Assembly (NCBI RefSeq): GCF_001949145.1
Contig: NW_019091478.1
Coordinates: forward strand, 674,408 to 738,407
DNA length: 64,000 nt
DNA from: Acanthaster planci
Taxonomy: Eukaryota > Echinodermata > Asteroidea > Valvatida > Acanthasteridae
Direction of reading: 5' to 3'
Positions within the stretch are counted from its first letter, which is position 1. Each line of letters starts with the position of its first letter. This document shows, piece by piece, positions 27,461-40,000 of the stretch. The notes below the pieces were generated by a model that was given only the letters and a program-made list of their open reading frames with translations, searched no databases and was not told where the DNA came from. The position numbers and the translations under genes were made by a program.

Positions 27461-27770
27461 CAGAATTGGGTCAATGCTGCGAATGCACAAATCATCACAT
27501 GGAGACGGAAAGTGGCAGTGGTTGCAGTGAAGTGAAGATGACGATACAGACTCAGAATGGAGCATTTTCCATTGCAGTCAAGTTGAGCAAGACAAGAAGC
27601 TGATCAGTCGGGTGTGTCAGTTCTTAAATTTGGGATTCTTCAAGCCTGTACTATGCCACAGTACTGGACCAGCACTTATATCACATATGTCCTATTTTAT
27701 GGCAGTCTGTACATCTTGAGTCAATTTTTTGGCCTAATTTAAGTGACAGACCGAGGGCCAGTCTGTTTTG

Positions 27771-28066
27771 TCCGTTTTGGATTTCATAACCTGATAAAAT
27801 GATCCACAAATGAAATTTGGCAATAACAGGGTGCTTTTTTCCCCAGGAAAACCATTTGACAGACGTTGACAGTGATTATGAATAATTGATTAGCAAGTTT
27901 TGAACAATTACTGTACAATGTAGCTGGGAACCAATACACCGTCTGCTTTGGATTGCATAACCTTGCTGCATCCCCTGAATATGAGTTTCGGCAAAAATGA
28001 GTCTGCTTTCACCCTAGGGAAATCACTTGATGCGGGTCAGTAGTCTTTATGAGTAATTAATCAGCT
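27771..28066. repeat. Two-copy diverged tandem repeat, period about 170 bases
   Basis: Unit one (27771-27897) and unit two (27939-28066) share TTTGGATT.CATAACCT, then TTTCGGCAA or TTTGGCAATAA, then a TTTTCCCC/TCACCCTAGG block, AA.CA.TTGA, and TTATGA.TAATT.AT.AGC in the same order. The repeat follows the decayed mobile-element ORF and may belong to the same insertion. Confidence 0.6.
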
Positions 28067-30736
28067 CTATATGAATATTTAAATTGGCTTGAAACAGTGT
28101 AATATTTTTGCATTTTCCAAATTTCAACTTAATTTTTCTATCTCTGGCTTAAAATCTCTGACATCAAGACCTCTGCATGAGTGTTATGTTCTATCTGAAA
28201 GAGAATGCTTCCCATCTCTTGGTTACAACAGCTAGCACAGTTTGTCCAGCCAAGTGTGACTTTTTATGAAGCTAAAAACTCCAATGTCTGGGGTAACAAT
28301 AAGGAAAACCTACTGAGACAAAACTAAGATTTGGAACACTCCCAGTACCGGACATACATCAAATCAACAGGGACGTGTGACTTGGACCTTACATGTACAA
28401 CAGGTCTCAAATTTCAAGTGAAAAGTTTCTAGAAAGGCAACAGAGCCACATGTAGAATGTAAGCTCCAAGATGTTATTGCACGAAAATGGTTTTTAGGTG
28501 GACCCAGCACCACTATCTTTGCAGTTTGAACCAAAGGTGCTTGTTTAAAAAGCAAGTGGTTACCAGTCTACTCATCAGCCAGATAGAGAAAGCGCAATGA
28601 TGGGAATTAATGGACTCAGATCAGCCGTCCAGATGTTCGTAGGTTACAGTGTATTTCTCGGTCCTGCACTGGGGACACATTATCACACTAGGACTCTTCG
28701 ATCTCACCAACTCATGCTGATGCATTTTATCCTTAGGACTTGCTTCATCCGCAGTGTTTTAGGCCCTCAAGAATTGTAGAGAAGTAGGACACAAAATTCA
28801 GTGGGCCCTCGACAACCGCTGAAAAGGACCCGCATTTTACTTATGGTGAGTCACAGTTCTGTCCTGAACATACCGGTACATAATGTACAATTGCTTTGCC
28901 AACTGACACAGGAACTTCAGATTTAGCGTTTACAGTTATAACAAGCACACTCATGCTAAAAAGAAGGCCGCTAAACACACAACCCTCAGGACTCAGAAGA
29001 ATACCCGATTCACTTTACGTTATGACTCATCTGTGGCTACACAATCACCCGCTGCGGCAATGGGACAAGACGCCCTGTCTCCTCAAGCTAAGATGTCGGG
29101 TGATGTTGGCAATTTGTGGGACTCCAGCGAGATGGAGACAGATGAATTGAGGTGGTATTTGCTGAGACATTAATTCATTGATCCAGCGCCAACTTAAACA
29201 TTCTCGAATAAAGTCCCGGTGGGGGATCCAAATTTATTAAAATCGAGAAATAAACAAAAGGGAAAAGAGAGGTCCGGACAACCATGATCCATTGTATATT
29301 TGCAGTTTCATAAACCTGGATCCTTTACTCAATTCCCGACATGTTGAAACTCCTCTTGGCAATATTATAGAGATACCGGTACGTGTCTAGGTACCTCTTG
29401 TCTAGGAAAGAGATTTAAGGGACAGGGAGAGGGGAGGGACATGATTTGAAAAAAAAAAAAAGCATCATACTTGGGCCTGCATCACAAGGTAAGTTCCATA
29501 TGGGCTTTGCGACACACCCTTTGCTCACCAGAAAGCGCTTATAACCATAAAAGACTGTCACTTTTTGTGAGGACCATCTCACAGTCACGGAAGGGTGAAT
29601 TCTGCCCCGTCCAAGATCTTGGTTGTCCCACTCAAATGTTTGTTAGCCTTGGCATATTGTACGTCTAACGTACATGTACCTCCCGGTATGGACAATTCTG
29701 CTTTATTTTGTTCATTATGAGATGTACATGTATGCACAACTGTGAAGATTTCAGACGATCTGATGTGGGTTTTCTTGTTCTGGTCATTTTAAGACATTTC
29801 CTGACCTCACTCAGATGTCCACTGTAGTCAGTCCTCAAATGCTGTCAAAAAGTCCACTTTTCCTTCTGCCTCGAGAGTAGGGTAAACCAACTGGGTGCAT
29901 CTTGCAGACAAATTCTAGGGGTAGACTTGCCGTAAACCCCCAAATTAACTGGCATGATATTACACTGTACTGGAGGAGAAAATGCATAGCACACATCATG
30001 TAATCTAGACAATGCAACACCACAACCGGCAGCGAGCACTTTCAAAGTTTCATCCGGAGCTGGCAACTGCTTGATTGAAACAGCTTACAGCTGATTTCAA
30101 TTTTGGTAAAGCATTCCATATTGATGAAGTTACTACTGTACATTCCAGCCTTGAAATGAGAAAAAACAAACAAACAACTATACCAAAATACCCATCGCTG
30201 ACTTAATAAGATTGCCATCTGCACTGTGTCAGCGGGCTTCTGAACTGGGGAATAAATCTATCACAAAGCAAGAATCTGGCTGTCGGTATCTCAGACCAGG
30301 TCCAGTGGGGGATCAGGATCGCCACAGCACATTTCCCCAAGCAATCCCCTTATTATCGGTAATTACTGTGTATGCAATTCCCATTCTCCCCCCGCCCCCT
30401 CTTTTTTTTAGGACAGGCCTGCCCAACTGTATTGAAAAAGTGTGCCTCGGCCATCAGCCTAATTCCTGCCTTTTGTTCATTACCAGGATCTGGGCATGGG
30501 GGGGGGAAGCAAAATGACGTGGGTTAATTGCCCCCAGAGGTCTGCTGTACATAGTACATGTGGTACACCATGCCGGCATGCTGCCTGCAGTTATGGATAG
30601 GGAATGATGGAGGGAATTTAAACAAAATGAAGAAAATACATGAGAATTAAATGCACAACTGGGACAGGACTACGCAAATAATTCATAAGAGGCATTAAAA
30701 AAAACATGCGGCCGTGGTCACACTTTCACTTCATAC

Positions 30737-30898
30737 TTACATGTACATGTGTACACAAAATGTACATATGTACAGGTGCACGTACATGTACATGTACAGT
30801 AAATGGGATCGAAAGTTACATGTACATGTAATAACAAAGATTTCAGCCGTTATGAGGAATCACACGTACATGATACATGTACCGGGTACATGTACCAC
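30737..30898. repeat. TACATGTA palindromic repeat cluster
   Basis: At least eight ACATGT or ACATGTAC units, with ATGTACATATGTAC and GTACCGGGTACATGTACC variants. Confidence 0.85.
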
Positions 30899-32174
30899 CA
30901 TGCCTGCACAGGTCTAATTTCATGGAAGGAGAGAAAAAAAACCCAAAAACACACCACCAACAATGTCTATGAATATAGCACACAGGTGTTGAAATACCAT
31001 GTACTTTTTACTCTGCGGACAAGTGAGATGCTGACAGCTGTTTACATTTATTCAAACAAGCCTAATAAGCTTTGGTTATTTCCAATAAACCAGGACTCCC
31101 AGCTAGGGCGCTTGCAATGAATTCTTCCCGTTTACATACCGGTACATGTACGAGTAATTTCCTTCCTTCCTCATACTACCGAAAGGCGATGCTGGCCATG
31201 AGTTGCGGGGGGGGAGGACTTACAAATTACACAGATTGGTTCAGCACTTTGGATAAACAAAGGGGGGGTGCATAATTACTATAGTGAAACCTGCAAGGCG
31301 TGTCATGCAGTTTGCAAAATCTCGGCAACCTATGGCAATTATTCATTTACATGTACATGTACAACGTTAGGCAATTACGCCTGTTAAAAAACCAAAATGA
31401 CACAAGGGAACTATGCAAAAGCGACGTGACAGTATATTACACCAAGAACATTTCGATCACCTACAATGTACAAACATGCAATTGCAGCAATCATGACCCC
31501 AGCTGCACATTGAAATTAACACAAGACCCGGCGCATTTTAAAAATCAAATGAGACATAACGATGCGTGCATGTAAAGTCCTGTGCACAAATCCCTAAATG
31601 CAGAGTACCATGTACATGTACCGTAGTACAGACCATTGATATGTGTGTGACATTCTTAAGCGGGGGTGTTGGACCTCTGGGCCGATAGGCTTCCTGAGGT
31701 CGAATGGGGCAAACTGGAAAGCACACAAAAAGATATCTCTCCTTATTTGCGGAGTCAGGAGGAAGGCACATGTACATGTACCGGCAAGTAGAGTGTTTGT
31801 TGATCATGCAGGAGACAAGGTACGCCCAAGTTCTGTGGGTGAACAAATACAGCACGGTCGCTCTCGACTGCTGGATCGTGTCTAGATGTCAATGGCAGAG
31901 ACAAGAGTCAACACACTGAAGAACTCCGGGGAGGGTACAGCATGCCTGATGCACCTCAGCGATTGGTCAGCGGCGATCGGCTCACCTCAACCGCTAGACC
32001 AGCTTGTGATGGGTCCATGTAGGCGTCTCGGACGAAGCGTGTATAATGTGCGTACGTGTACCGGGACAGCACAACAATATTTCCCAGTACGCACGTGCCT
32101 GGACTGTGATTATACATGTACATGTGCACATTTATACATACTGTATGTGTATACTGGTATGTTCCAAGTTACAA

Positions 32175-32558
32175 CCCAGGTAGCGTGCTTACGTTGGACC
32201 GACGTTGGCCGACGTTGGCGTGATAACCGTCAAATATACAACCAATCACCAACTTTAGCATACAGTTGGCATGCCGACGTAAAAGTGCATACTGGGTGCT
32301 TAACATCGGCACAACGTCGGCAACTCAACGTCAAATATACATGTACAAACCAATAGCCAACGTCAGCACAGAGTTGGCATGCCGACTTCAAATTGCATAC
32401 AGGACGCTAACGTCGGCTCAACGTCGGCAACCACAGCATCAATTATACAAACCAATTGCCAACTGACTGAACGTTGGCAGGCAAATGTCCAAATTTTGAC
32501 CATTTACCAAAGTCAAAACAACGCCGGGAATACGACTGCGTATCAATGCTAGCTGGGA
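32175..32558. mobile_element. TIR-bounded non-autonomous element with an internal tandem array (CCCAGSTAGC ends)
   Basis: The ends are CCCAGGTAGC at 32175-32184 and GCTAGCTGGGA at 32548-32558, short imperfect terminal inverted repeats. Inside are three diverged direct units beginning at about 32187, 32298 and 32406 (periods 111 and 108). Each has the order CGTCGG/CGTTGG repeats, then TCAAATATACA, then CCAATNGCCAAC, then GTTGGCATGCCGAC. A TACATGTA insertion sits in the second unit. No protein is encoded. Confidence 0.75.
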
Positions 32559-32560
32559 AG

Positions 32561-32702
32561 GTACATGTACAGGTACATGTAGGAGCTGCACTGTGGACAC
32601 ATAGCACGTACGGTACTGTACAGCTGTGGTAAAATTATCTGAGTCTGCAACTACATGTACTGTACATGCACATACATACATGTACATGTACACGTACCGT
32701 AT
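32561..32702. repeat. TACATGTA palindromic repeat cluster
   Basis: Directly follows the right TIR of the 32175-32558 element. Contains GTACATGTACAGGTACATGT, then CATACATACATGTACATGTA. Confidence 0.85.
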
Positions 32703-33041
32703 GTCAAGTGGGCCAGTTGTTTGTGTGTGGATAAATCGGCATCTGGAGATTCATATACTTGCCAGAGTAAACCGATTCAAGGGATGATATTATGTACTTT
32801 AACCATGCTTTAACATGTACTGGTACTTGTACGTAAACGAGTGTACAGTGTGCTAGTATACCGATAGATCTCTGTAACAGATTTTCCACATATGTAACAG
32901 GGCATAACTTGAGGCATTAAGTTTCATGAAAAGTTACTGGTGTAACTGATCCAAATTGTGTTGAGCAAATAATGATGAGTAAAAGGACAATCGATCCCCT
33001 GATAAACCCTTTAAACTGACAACAATACATACTGAAACAAT

Positions 33042-33081
33042 CTACATGTACATGTATGTACCGGTACACATGTACGTGTAC
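33042..33081. repeat. TACATGTA/TACCGGTAC palindromic repeat cluster
   Basis: CTACATGTACATGTATGTAC is joined to CGGTACACATGTACGTGTA. A further TACATGTACATGTA hairpin lies at about 33150-33164. Confidence 0.85.
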
Positions 33082-36000
33082 CTCATCATTCTTATATAAA
33101 AAAAGAGAGGAATGATGCAGATCTTTTAATAAAGAAGTCTGAATATCCTACATGTACATGTAGGACAATTTTCTCCTCTTGAAATATTAACTAATCATCT
33201 CACAGGATCTCTGAAATTTGCCACATGGATCTGTTACTGAATCGCGCACTGAACACTCGGGCCACATTAGGACGAACAAACACGTTGCACCCCACGCACC
33301 CAGTAATGGCATTTTAAACATCTCTTTGGATAAATTGCAATATGATGCGCCCAGGTCACATCTGCGGGGAATTGCTTATCAACGTTGGAATCAATAATTA
33401 AGCAGAAATAATCACGTCATGCACAATTACAGGACGAGCAAACAGAATTGGGAGGGGGGGAGCTGTGAAGCAGCCCAGCAAGTGCGCCGAAGATGTTGTA
33501 TCTCTCTGGATTAATCTCAGAAAATATCAACCGAAGTACAGCAGTGAGAAGTGTATAGGGAGTTGCCAAATTACCGTACAATGCAATGATACTAGTCTTG
33601 CCGACTGCACAGGTATCGTACAACAGGTTAGAGACTGGAGCGATTTGTTTGATTAGTTTCATATACAGATAGCAATATTTCAATATAGTTGAGTTTGAGC
33701 AGTGTGAAGTCAAACATTAATCAAGGCTGTAAATTTACAATCTACACACATTACTTTTCAAGTGAATTTTTCCCCTGACATGCTTGCATCCTTGTTCAAG
33801 AATGACAAAAGCTGGGTTTTTTTACAAACAATCAAGTTGTTTTTCAAAATCTGCAATAAAAACATGATGTTGAAATTCTACCCTTATAAATGTAGTATGT
33901 ATAATTATGGAGGATACACTGTATAAAAATTAGGAAATTTGTTTCAGCCGCTTTTGTAAAGAAAACGGGAGGAATGGAACAAAACACACTGATTTACATA
34001 AGACACAACATGAAACTTGACATTGTCAAAAACCCAGGTACCAGGTTAAAGGCAAAGTATACTGTGACACCATGGACAACATGGACAAGACACCCAATGC
34101 ATACAGCATACATGTACACTGTACATTACATTATTAATGTCAAATTTACAAGAAACAAAGTGCATAACTCAACCAATGGCACAGATTGTAAAAGCTCAGG
34201 TCCTATGTACATGTATATATTCACAGCAAGTTTCTCCAATAGGCCTACAGTTTAATGGTGATTTTCCACTTTTTTAACAGGGGAGGCTGCATCTTTGCGG
34301 CATTCAAAGCAGTGCATGTTTGTTGCATTCTGAAATATCTTTTTAGACTTATCAGGGAGCCTAAGATCAAGTGTTGTACATGTAATTGGTTGTACATTAG
34401 CCTCAAGTGAGAACAAATACTGTGTACTACATGTGCATGTACTGGTTCAGTTTCTGGCACACTAAAAGAAACCAAAATTCAAAAAGAAATGAGCTACAGT
34501 ACATGTATGCTCTAGACTGCAGTTTGAGAACAAGACAGACTCAAAGTGCACAAGAGCATACATGTATATCTTGCTAAACGGAAAAAAAAGGTCTGTACCT
34601 GCTCTCAAGGAGTGATGAGCTCACCCAGAGACAAATGTTAACTAATACTCCAGCAGGGAGATACCAAAGGTCGTGTTTGCTTCCATTCGTCTTGCACTGG
34701 GGCAATGGTGATGGATTGGGTATCTCATTAGATCGCTATCAGAGCGCGCCGCCACAAAAATAACCATTTGTTTTACTAATTTGGGAAAGTGTGCGAGTCA
34801 GACCCTTAATTAGCCTCCGGCAATGGGAGATCGCAAGGGCCAGTTGTGCGTCACTACTCAAGAGTGTTTTCCGAGCTCCCTGGGAGTTCAAGTTCCCCCG
34901 TATACGCATGTGTGTAGGCGTGAGGTCTACCTGTGCCTATACTTCTCTCGCACACTAGGAACAATTTTCATCATGTGGGTATCTCCTTACCCTCGCCTTC
35001 TCCAAGATGACCGCAATGGGAAGTTAGTGTTGGTCCCCAGGAAAGAAATATAATCCTTTGTCTAGCTGCCCAACGAGTTGAACAGCAACCTGACAGACTT
35101 CTTCAGAGAGGCAAACGATATGAGAGTCATGCACTCTTGCCAAAGAGGCATCTCCAAGTACAGCTTCAGGTGTACCGTATAAACATGGTCTGAACATTGT
35201 AAAAGTACCGGTACATGGATTTCGTGTTGCATGAAGAAACCATGGGTCAACACTTTGGGAGTTTTTGTTGCCGAAATGGATCTCAAAGTACACTGTAAAC
35301 GTAAGAACTCATGAAGGTGACTCTGAACTCCAGGAGAGGCTCATTTGTGATACCCCGGTATCTGCAGGACATGCTCCCACATCAAGGGCATAATACACAC
35401 GCAGATTCAACCCAGCAAAATACAACATGTCCGTATGAACCTTTTTGAAAAAAGTGTGGTTCAGGGAATTCACACGGTGAACTTGAATGCCAGTTGTGAG
35501 ACAACCACAGCACCATAACAAACCTTGGAAGGTCTAAAAGAGGATCTTTTCTTTGGCAAACTGTTTAAGCTGAGAGCTCTGTGTACATGTAGGTTTTACT
35601 GCTTCAACCTAAATCCCTACTCCCAATCTCCCTGATCGACATGTACTCTGAAGTCAAAATGACAAGGATGTAATCCGCACTGCACTGTACAGAGGAAATC
35701 AGTAAGTCTTCTGAAAAGATGCGAGCATGAATGTGAAGTCAAAGAGGCTAGCTTCCCCTTTCTTAAATCCAATGACATCCTCCCCAAACCTCCCAGTGGC
35801 TCCTGAAGACTCCGTGAGACTCACAAGTTTTAATCACCAGACTGCATGCAGACAGCGTAGGCGCATGCAATGGTGCATATATACTCAGATTTTGTGCAAT
35901 TCAATCAGAAAGGCTCCCAGGTTGCGTTGAAGCAATAAATGCCAGAGCTGGGGCAGATCAAGAACAAATTGATCAAGCCCATACATTCAGTCTTCTTATG

Positions 36001-36364
36001 AATTCTCTTGTTTTTTTCACATTTCCTCCAATGGCATCACAATGAACCAGTACCCTTCAGTGCTCAGTTTGATGGCTTGTTCAAGGCGTGATTGCACTCA
36101 CCAGTTAATTGGATTTGACAAGAGAACACTGAAGCACTTGTACGTACATGTACATGTGCATGTACCTGTAGGCAAACTACAATATGCTACCGGTACATGG
36201 AACCTCTCTACCTGTTTAACACTTAAGTGTATGTATGTATGTATTGGTAAATAGAACCTAGACAGATACATGTACAAAAGAGACAACAGTGACAAGCAGC
36301 ACTGTGACAAACAAACCTGAATAAAAATGTAAGTACTGCATGTACCATATATATACATTGAGCA

Positions 36365-36448
36365 AAGAAACTGACTCGAGTTGGAGCTGAACCTGGAACC
36401 TCTGGAATGCCGCAGCAGAGCTCTACCAACTGAGCGATTCGGTCTCAC
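36365..36448 (-). repeat. tRNA-derived SINE-like unit (SINE head and tail)
   Basis: On the minus strand CGCTCAGTTGGTAGAGC (A box, 36420-36436) and GGTTCAGCTCC (B box, 36383-36393) are well placed. After the B box comes CAACTCGAGTCAGTTTCTTT, then GCTCA, which looks like a SINE body joined to the tRNA part. There is no clear acceptor stem closing the tRNA. Confidence 0.65.
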
Positions 36449-36537
36449 ATTCCAGGTCTCTCTTTTCTTAAATTCCTTTCTGTTTTTTAATGAATACATT
36501 GTCGGCTAGATTGGGTGAAAACCAACATCAAGCAGGA

Positions 36538-36628
36538 TGCAAGTGGTTCACTTGGCAGAGCATCAAAAAGAGCGTTATCGTGGTCAGGGGTTCACATCCC
36601 ACCCCGGTCAATTGCTATGCTCAAACTA
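36538..36628 (+). repeat. tRNA-derived SINE-like unit in opposite orientation
   Basis: On the plus strand GTTCACTTGGCAGAGC (A box, near 36546-36561) and GGTTCACATCC (B box, 36589-36599) are followed by GGTCAATTGCTATGCTCA. That resembles the GTCAGTTTCTTTGCTCA tail of the neighbouring minus-strand unit. The pair therefore looks like two members of one family in head-to-head orientation. Confidence 0.6.
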
Positions 36629-36945
36629 TAATGCTGTGACTGAAAGTTGGGGCTGCCGCTGGAAATACTGCACACTCCTAGGAAAGCCGCTGACAACCAG
36701 CAATAGCAACTTCTCATAGCATATGTGCTACCCCTAGCCGCAGCCAGTTGGTTATTCCGATGCGACCTCAAATTTATTGAAAGGTGAGCTTTACTAAGTT
36801 TCCTATTGAGCTGATATACCTGTACTTTGCTGGGCCTCAAGTCATTTGCTGGGCAGAATTGAACTCTGAGATAGAGCATCAGCAAATATCGCATGGCAGC
36901 GGGTTAAGTTTACACACTAAGGCAGGTATTCACTCTAGGCCTTAC

Positions 36946-37086
36946 CTCAGCAGTGGGATCTTTGACTAGCATGACCGAGCATCTCTCACACTTCAGGAGG
37001 GACTGGGCCCGCTGCATGATCTTCTGCACCACGTTATCCAGGCATGTTTGCTCCTCAAACAGGTCGTGCGCTACCTCCAGAAGTTT
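36946..37086 (-). CDS. PDE11A: PDE11-type phosphodiesterase, coding exon 4 (GAF-A/GAF-B linker and start of GAF-B)
   Basis: The exon encodes residues 388-434. [13 protein letters not shown] and [20 protein letters not shown] match human PDE11A LLEVVNDLFEEQT and [20 protein letters not shown]. The KCERCSV block is diagnostic for PDE11 against PDE5, which has a different sequence there. The acceptor is TTGGATAG|AAA, with a weaker pyrimidine tract than the other exons; the donor is GAG|GTAAGG. Both are phase 0 and the exon is 47 codons. It is flanked on the intron 4 side by tRNA-derived SINE-like units from about 36370 on. The exon does not coincide with a long ORF because the frame closes soon after each splice site. 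Confidence 0.95.
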
Positions 37087-40000
37087 CTATCCAAGGGAGA
37101 CAGAGAAGTGTGAGACAAGGTGAGATGCTGTACTACATGTACATGTAGCTGGGAGGAGGGGGTTGGCTAGGTCTGGAATCAAGTGTGTGTCTTGATTGAA
37201 CAAGCTCTTGGCACAAGGTTCTGCTCTAATCAAGGCAGTGGTCCGGGAAAGTACATATAAATACCGGTACCATGGGCAGTACTGGCGAGGCCAGGTTCTC
37301 TTTTTGGATCTGTCCAGTCCAGCCACTCTTAAAGTCTACCCTTGGCTAACAACCAGAGAGCTCCAGAAAGGCCACAGCCTTTACCAGTACACGTACTATG
37401 TATCTGCATTTTCGAGGCATCTCAATGAGCACAAAAATTGATACCAGCTTCATCAGCAGTACATGTACATGTAAATGCACCCAACTTGGAGAAGCACAGT
37501 TTTCATGAATTCTGCAAAAAGAAGATCTATCTTCTTGCATTAATGCTCACTGGATAATAAAAAAATATTGTTTCCTCATCCTTTTGAAAATGCACAGATT
37601 CAAAATGTTACCGATGACGGTGCTACACGTAGTATATCAATTATTAAATTTCAAACCTGGCAAGGTTAGCTGCAGTTTGAATTTACTTGTTACATGTGAC
37701 AAGTCAATAAAAGAATAGCATTACTGGTTTCTTTGGTAATTTCATAAAGGTCAGCTTGCAAGACTGAAACTATGATTCAAAACTAAATCATTCGCTGTAA
37801 TGTCTGGTTTCCATATGGTCGTTTGTAACGCAGGCGGTTTGCAAGACATCAAGACGCAGACATTTGCGGAAGAGACGCTGTGCGATGTCATTCCATCAAA
37901 ATAATTTAAGAAAATGGTGTTTGAAACTCGAAAAATTTTTGCAAAAATCTCTTTTTTTAGGTGGCAATGTTGCCCCTTGAAGCCAAACTGATAATCCAGT
38001 TTGATGTAGTTCGTTAATGGTCAGCTTATTTGTTGACGAACGGGGCTGCATATGCTAGTAATAAGGAGAAAATGGACAAAATGAGTGGTACTATGCAGGA
38101 GAACATCGTTGTATGCCCATCATGCCAGCGTGCGTGCTTGTATAGGCCTACATGTACATGTACTCGGCAACTCAACGTAGACAGTCGGCAGAGTTGAACC
38201 AGGCTCAACATGTCTATGACAACTTTTGACCGTACACAAACTTTAAACACAAACGTTGTTCCGCGCAATTTCATCAAAAGCATATTTTGATTAGGGTTGA
38301 TCTGGACCCACATTTTAATGGAATTTCACACCGCTGGACTCACTGGACAAACATTCGGAAGCACAGACAAAGGGGGGCAAATTCCAGCAGTGAGTGTACC
38401 GGGCAAAAGAAATTAGAACGGCCACCAGAGAACGGACACGAGGGACGCTGCTTTTAGCACCCAAACCACTTGTGAATGATGTGCTTCCATTAACACAGCC
38501 CTGCCGCCCGTTTCCCCTACAGCTCGGCCGCCGCCCAGGCCTGATGATTATAAGCATACCTCCCTAGATCCCAGGTGCCTACTGGAGGCCATTGGCAGTG
38601 CTCGCGCCTGGCCAGTCCCCTCCGTCAGCATGAAACACAAGCCACCGACACACGACCAGAGCCAGCGTGTCGTGTTAATAAAAAAAAAAAAATGGGGGCT
38701 AATACAAGTGCCCGAAGGAAACAACTCCTCCGGGAGGCCAAAGTGGAAATAGCTGGCCGGCACTGTATTGAACTGGGGCTTCAATCTAAGTATTATAAGT
38801 ACATGTAGGCCCACACAGCCTTCAGGTACATGTAAGTGCATTTATCAAAAACAAAAAAGGTACATTCCAGGAGAGGTTGGTCACCTGCGTGTCTCTCGAT
38901 CATACAATACATGTACATGTACCTTGGAAAAAAAAAACTTCCAGATACATAGCTCTCTCCTCGGTTCTATTCAGCAATGTTTTCATTGTAGCATCTTACG
39001 GTACTGAGATAAATCTGTACATGGTGATGCTTTCACATGTATTAAATATTATACAATATTGCATGCAGTTGTTAACTGACACCCAATGTGCATGTATGGT
39101 AGTATCCAAGTACTCTGTAAATTGTGCCCTTTGCCATGCATAAATTTCCGGCCAAAAGCACCTCTGACTGTTTCACGCTGAGTGTGCAATGCTGAGCACA
39201 CTAACCGTATATTTATTTTCTGAGGCAGAATTTATCACAGGATAACAAACTGCAAATGTGCCAGCGAGTGTAACACATCTTCACTGCAAAAAAATAAATC
39301 ACATCGTTGGTGCTGATCACTTGTATCAGTGGCGAGAAATATGGCCTGCGTCCAATTTCACACTGGTGCTCTGCTCAAATCTGCTGATGACTGGCCAACG
39401 TGGAGGAGCCATGCACACACATGTACATGTACCGGGTATCTGTATACATGTGTGGTAGATTGGAAACCCATTTCTGTTTGACACTTATTGGCTGCTGTGA
39501 TGTGGGACACCATATTTTAACACTTGAGGGTGTCATAGCAACTGAGGTGCAGCCGAAGGTGCTATGCATACCCGAGGGTGTTAAAACATCATGTCCCATA
39601 TCAAAGCAATCAATCATTGTTTTGTTATACAGCACCGGTACCTCTGCCTTGAAGTCTTTGTAATACGTGTATTTTCCTTACCTAAAGGTCTCCAATAAGC
39701 CGTCTGTGAGTTAAAATTGAATAAAATCTGGTACACTGAAGAATCTGATTGCACAAAGACATAACAATTTGAATTCCCCAAACTAAAGACGCTGCTGCTA
39801 TAGTACAGTATGTCATGATTCAAGGCAAGCTTTGCATAGCGACCATCTCTGGAATGGTCCTTCCATTGAAAACAGTGTATTGGTGAAAGGTGTCCCTTAT
39901 CTACCATAACTAAGCAAAAGCTTGCCCCGAATCCAGAGGTATCCCAACAGTGTCTTTGGTCTGAAGAATTTGAAGTGTTATGTTCATGTGCAATCAGATA

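Larger units (their letters stand above)
18118..36945 (-). other. Intron 4 of the PDE11 gene (18.8 kb)
   Basis: The largest intron in the window, from GTAAGG at 36945 to GCGCAG at 18118. It contains the densest TACATGTA clusters, a fold-back MITE (26291-26537), a decayed mobile-element ORF (about 26840-27460), a two-copy tandem repeat (27771-28066), a TIR-bounded tandem-array element (32175-32558) and SINE-like units near 36370-36630. No second gene is convincing. No exon of PDE11 is missing here, because exon 4 and exon 5 join in phase 0 and the alignment is continuous. Confidence 0.85.

Noticed and set aside
29845-30066. Minus-strand ORF reading PAPDETLKVLAAGCGVALSR, considered as a fragment of a Cys-rich mobile-element protein
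   Set aside because: The expected cysteine spacing is absent and no further matching segment follows.
35024-35521. Several protein-like minus-strand frames in tandem
   Set aside because: No family resemblance, frames inconsistent, and no splice signals that link them to PDE11.
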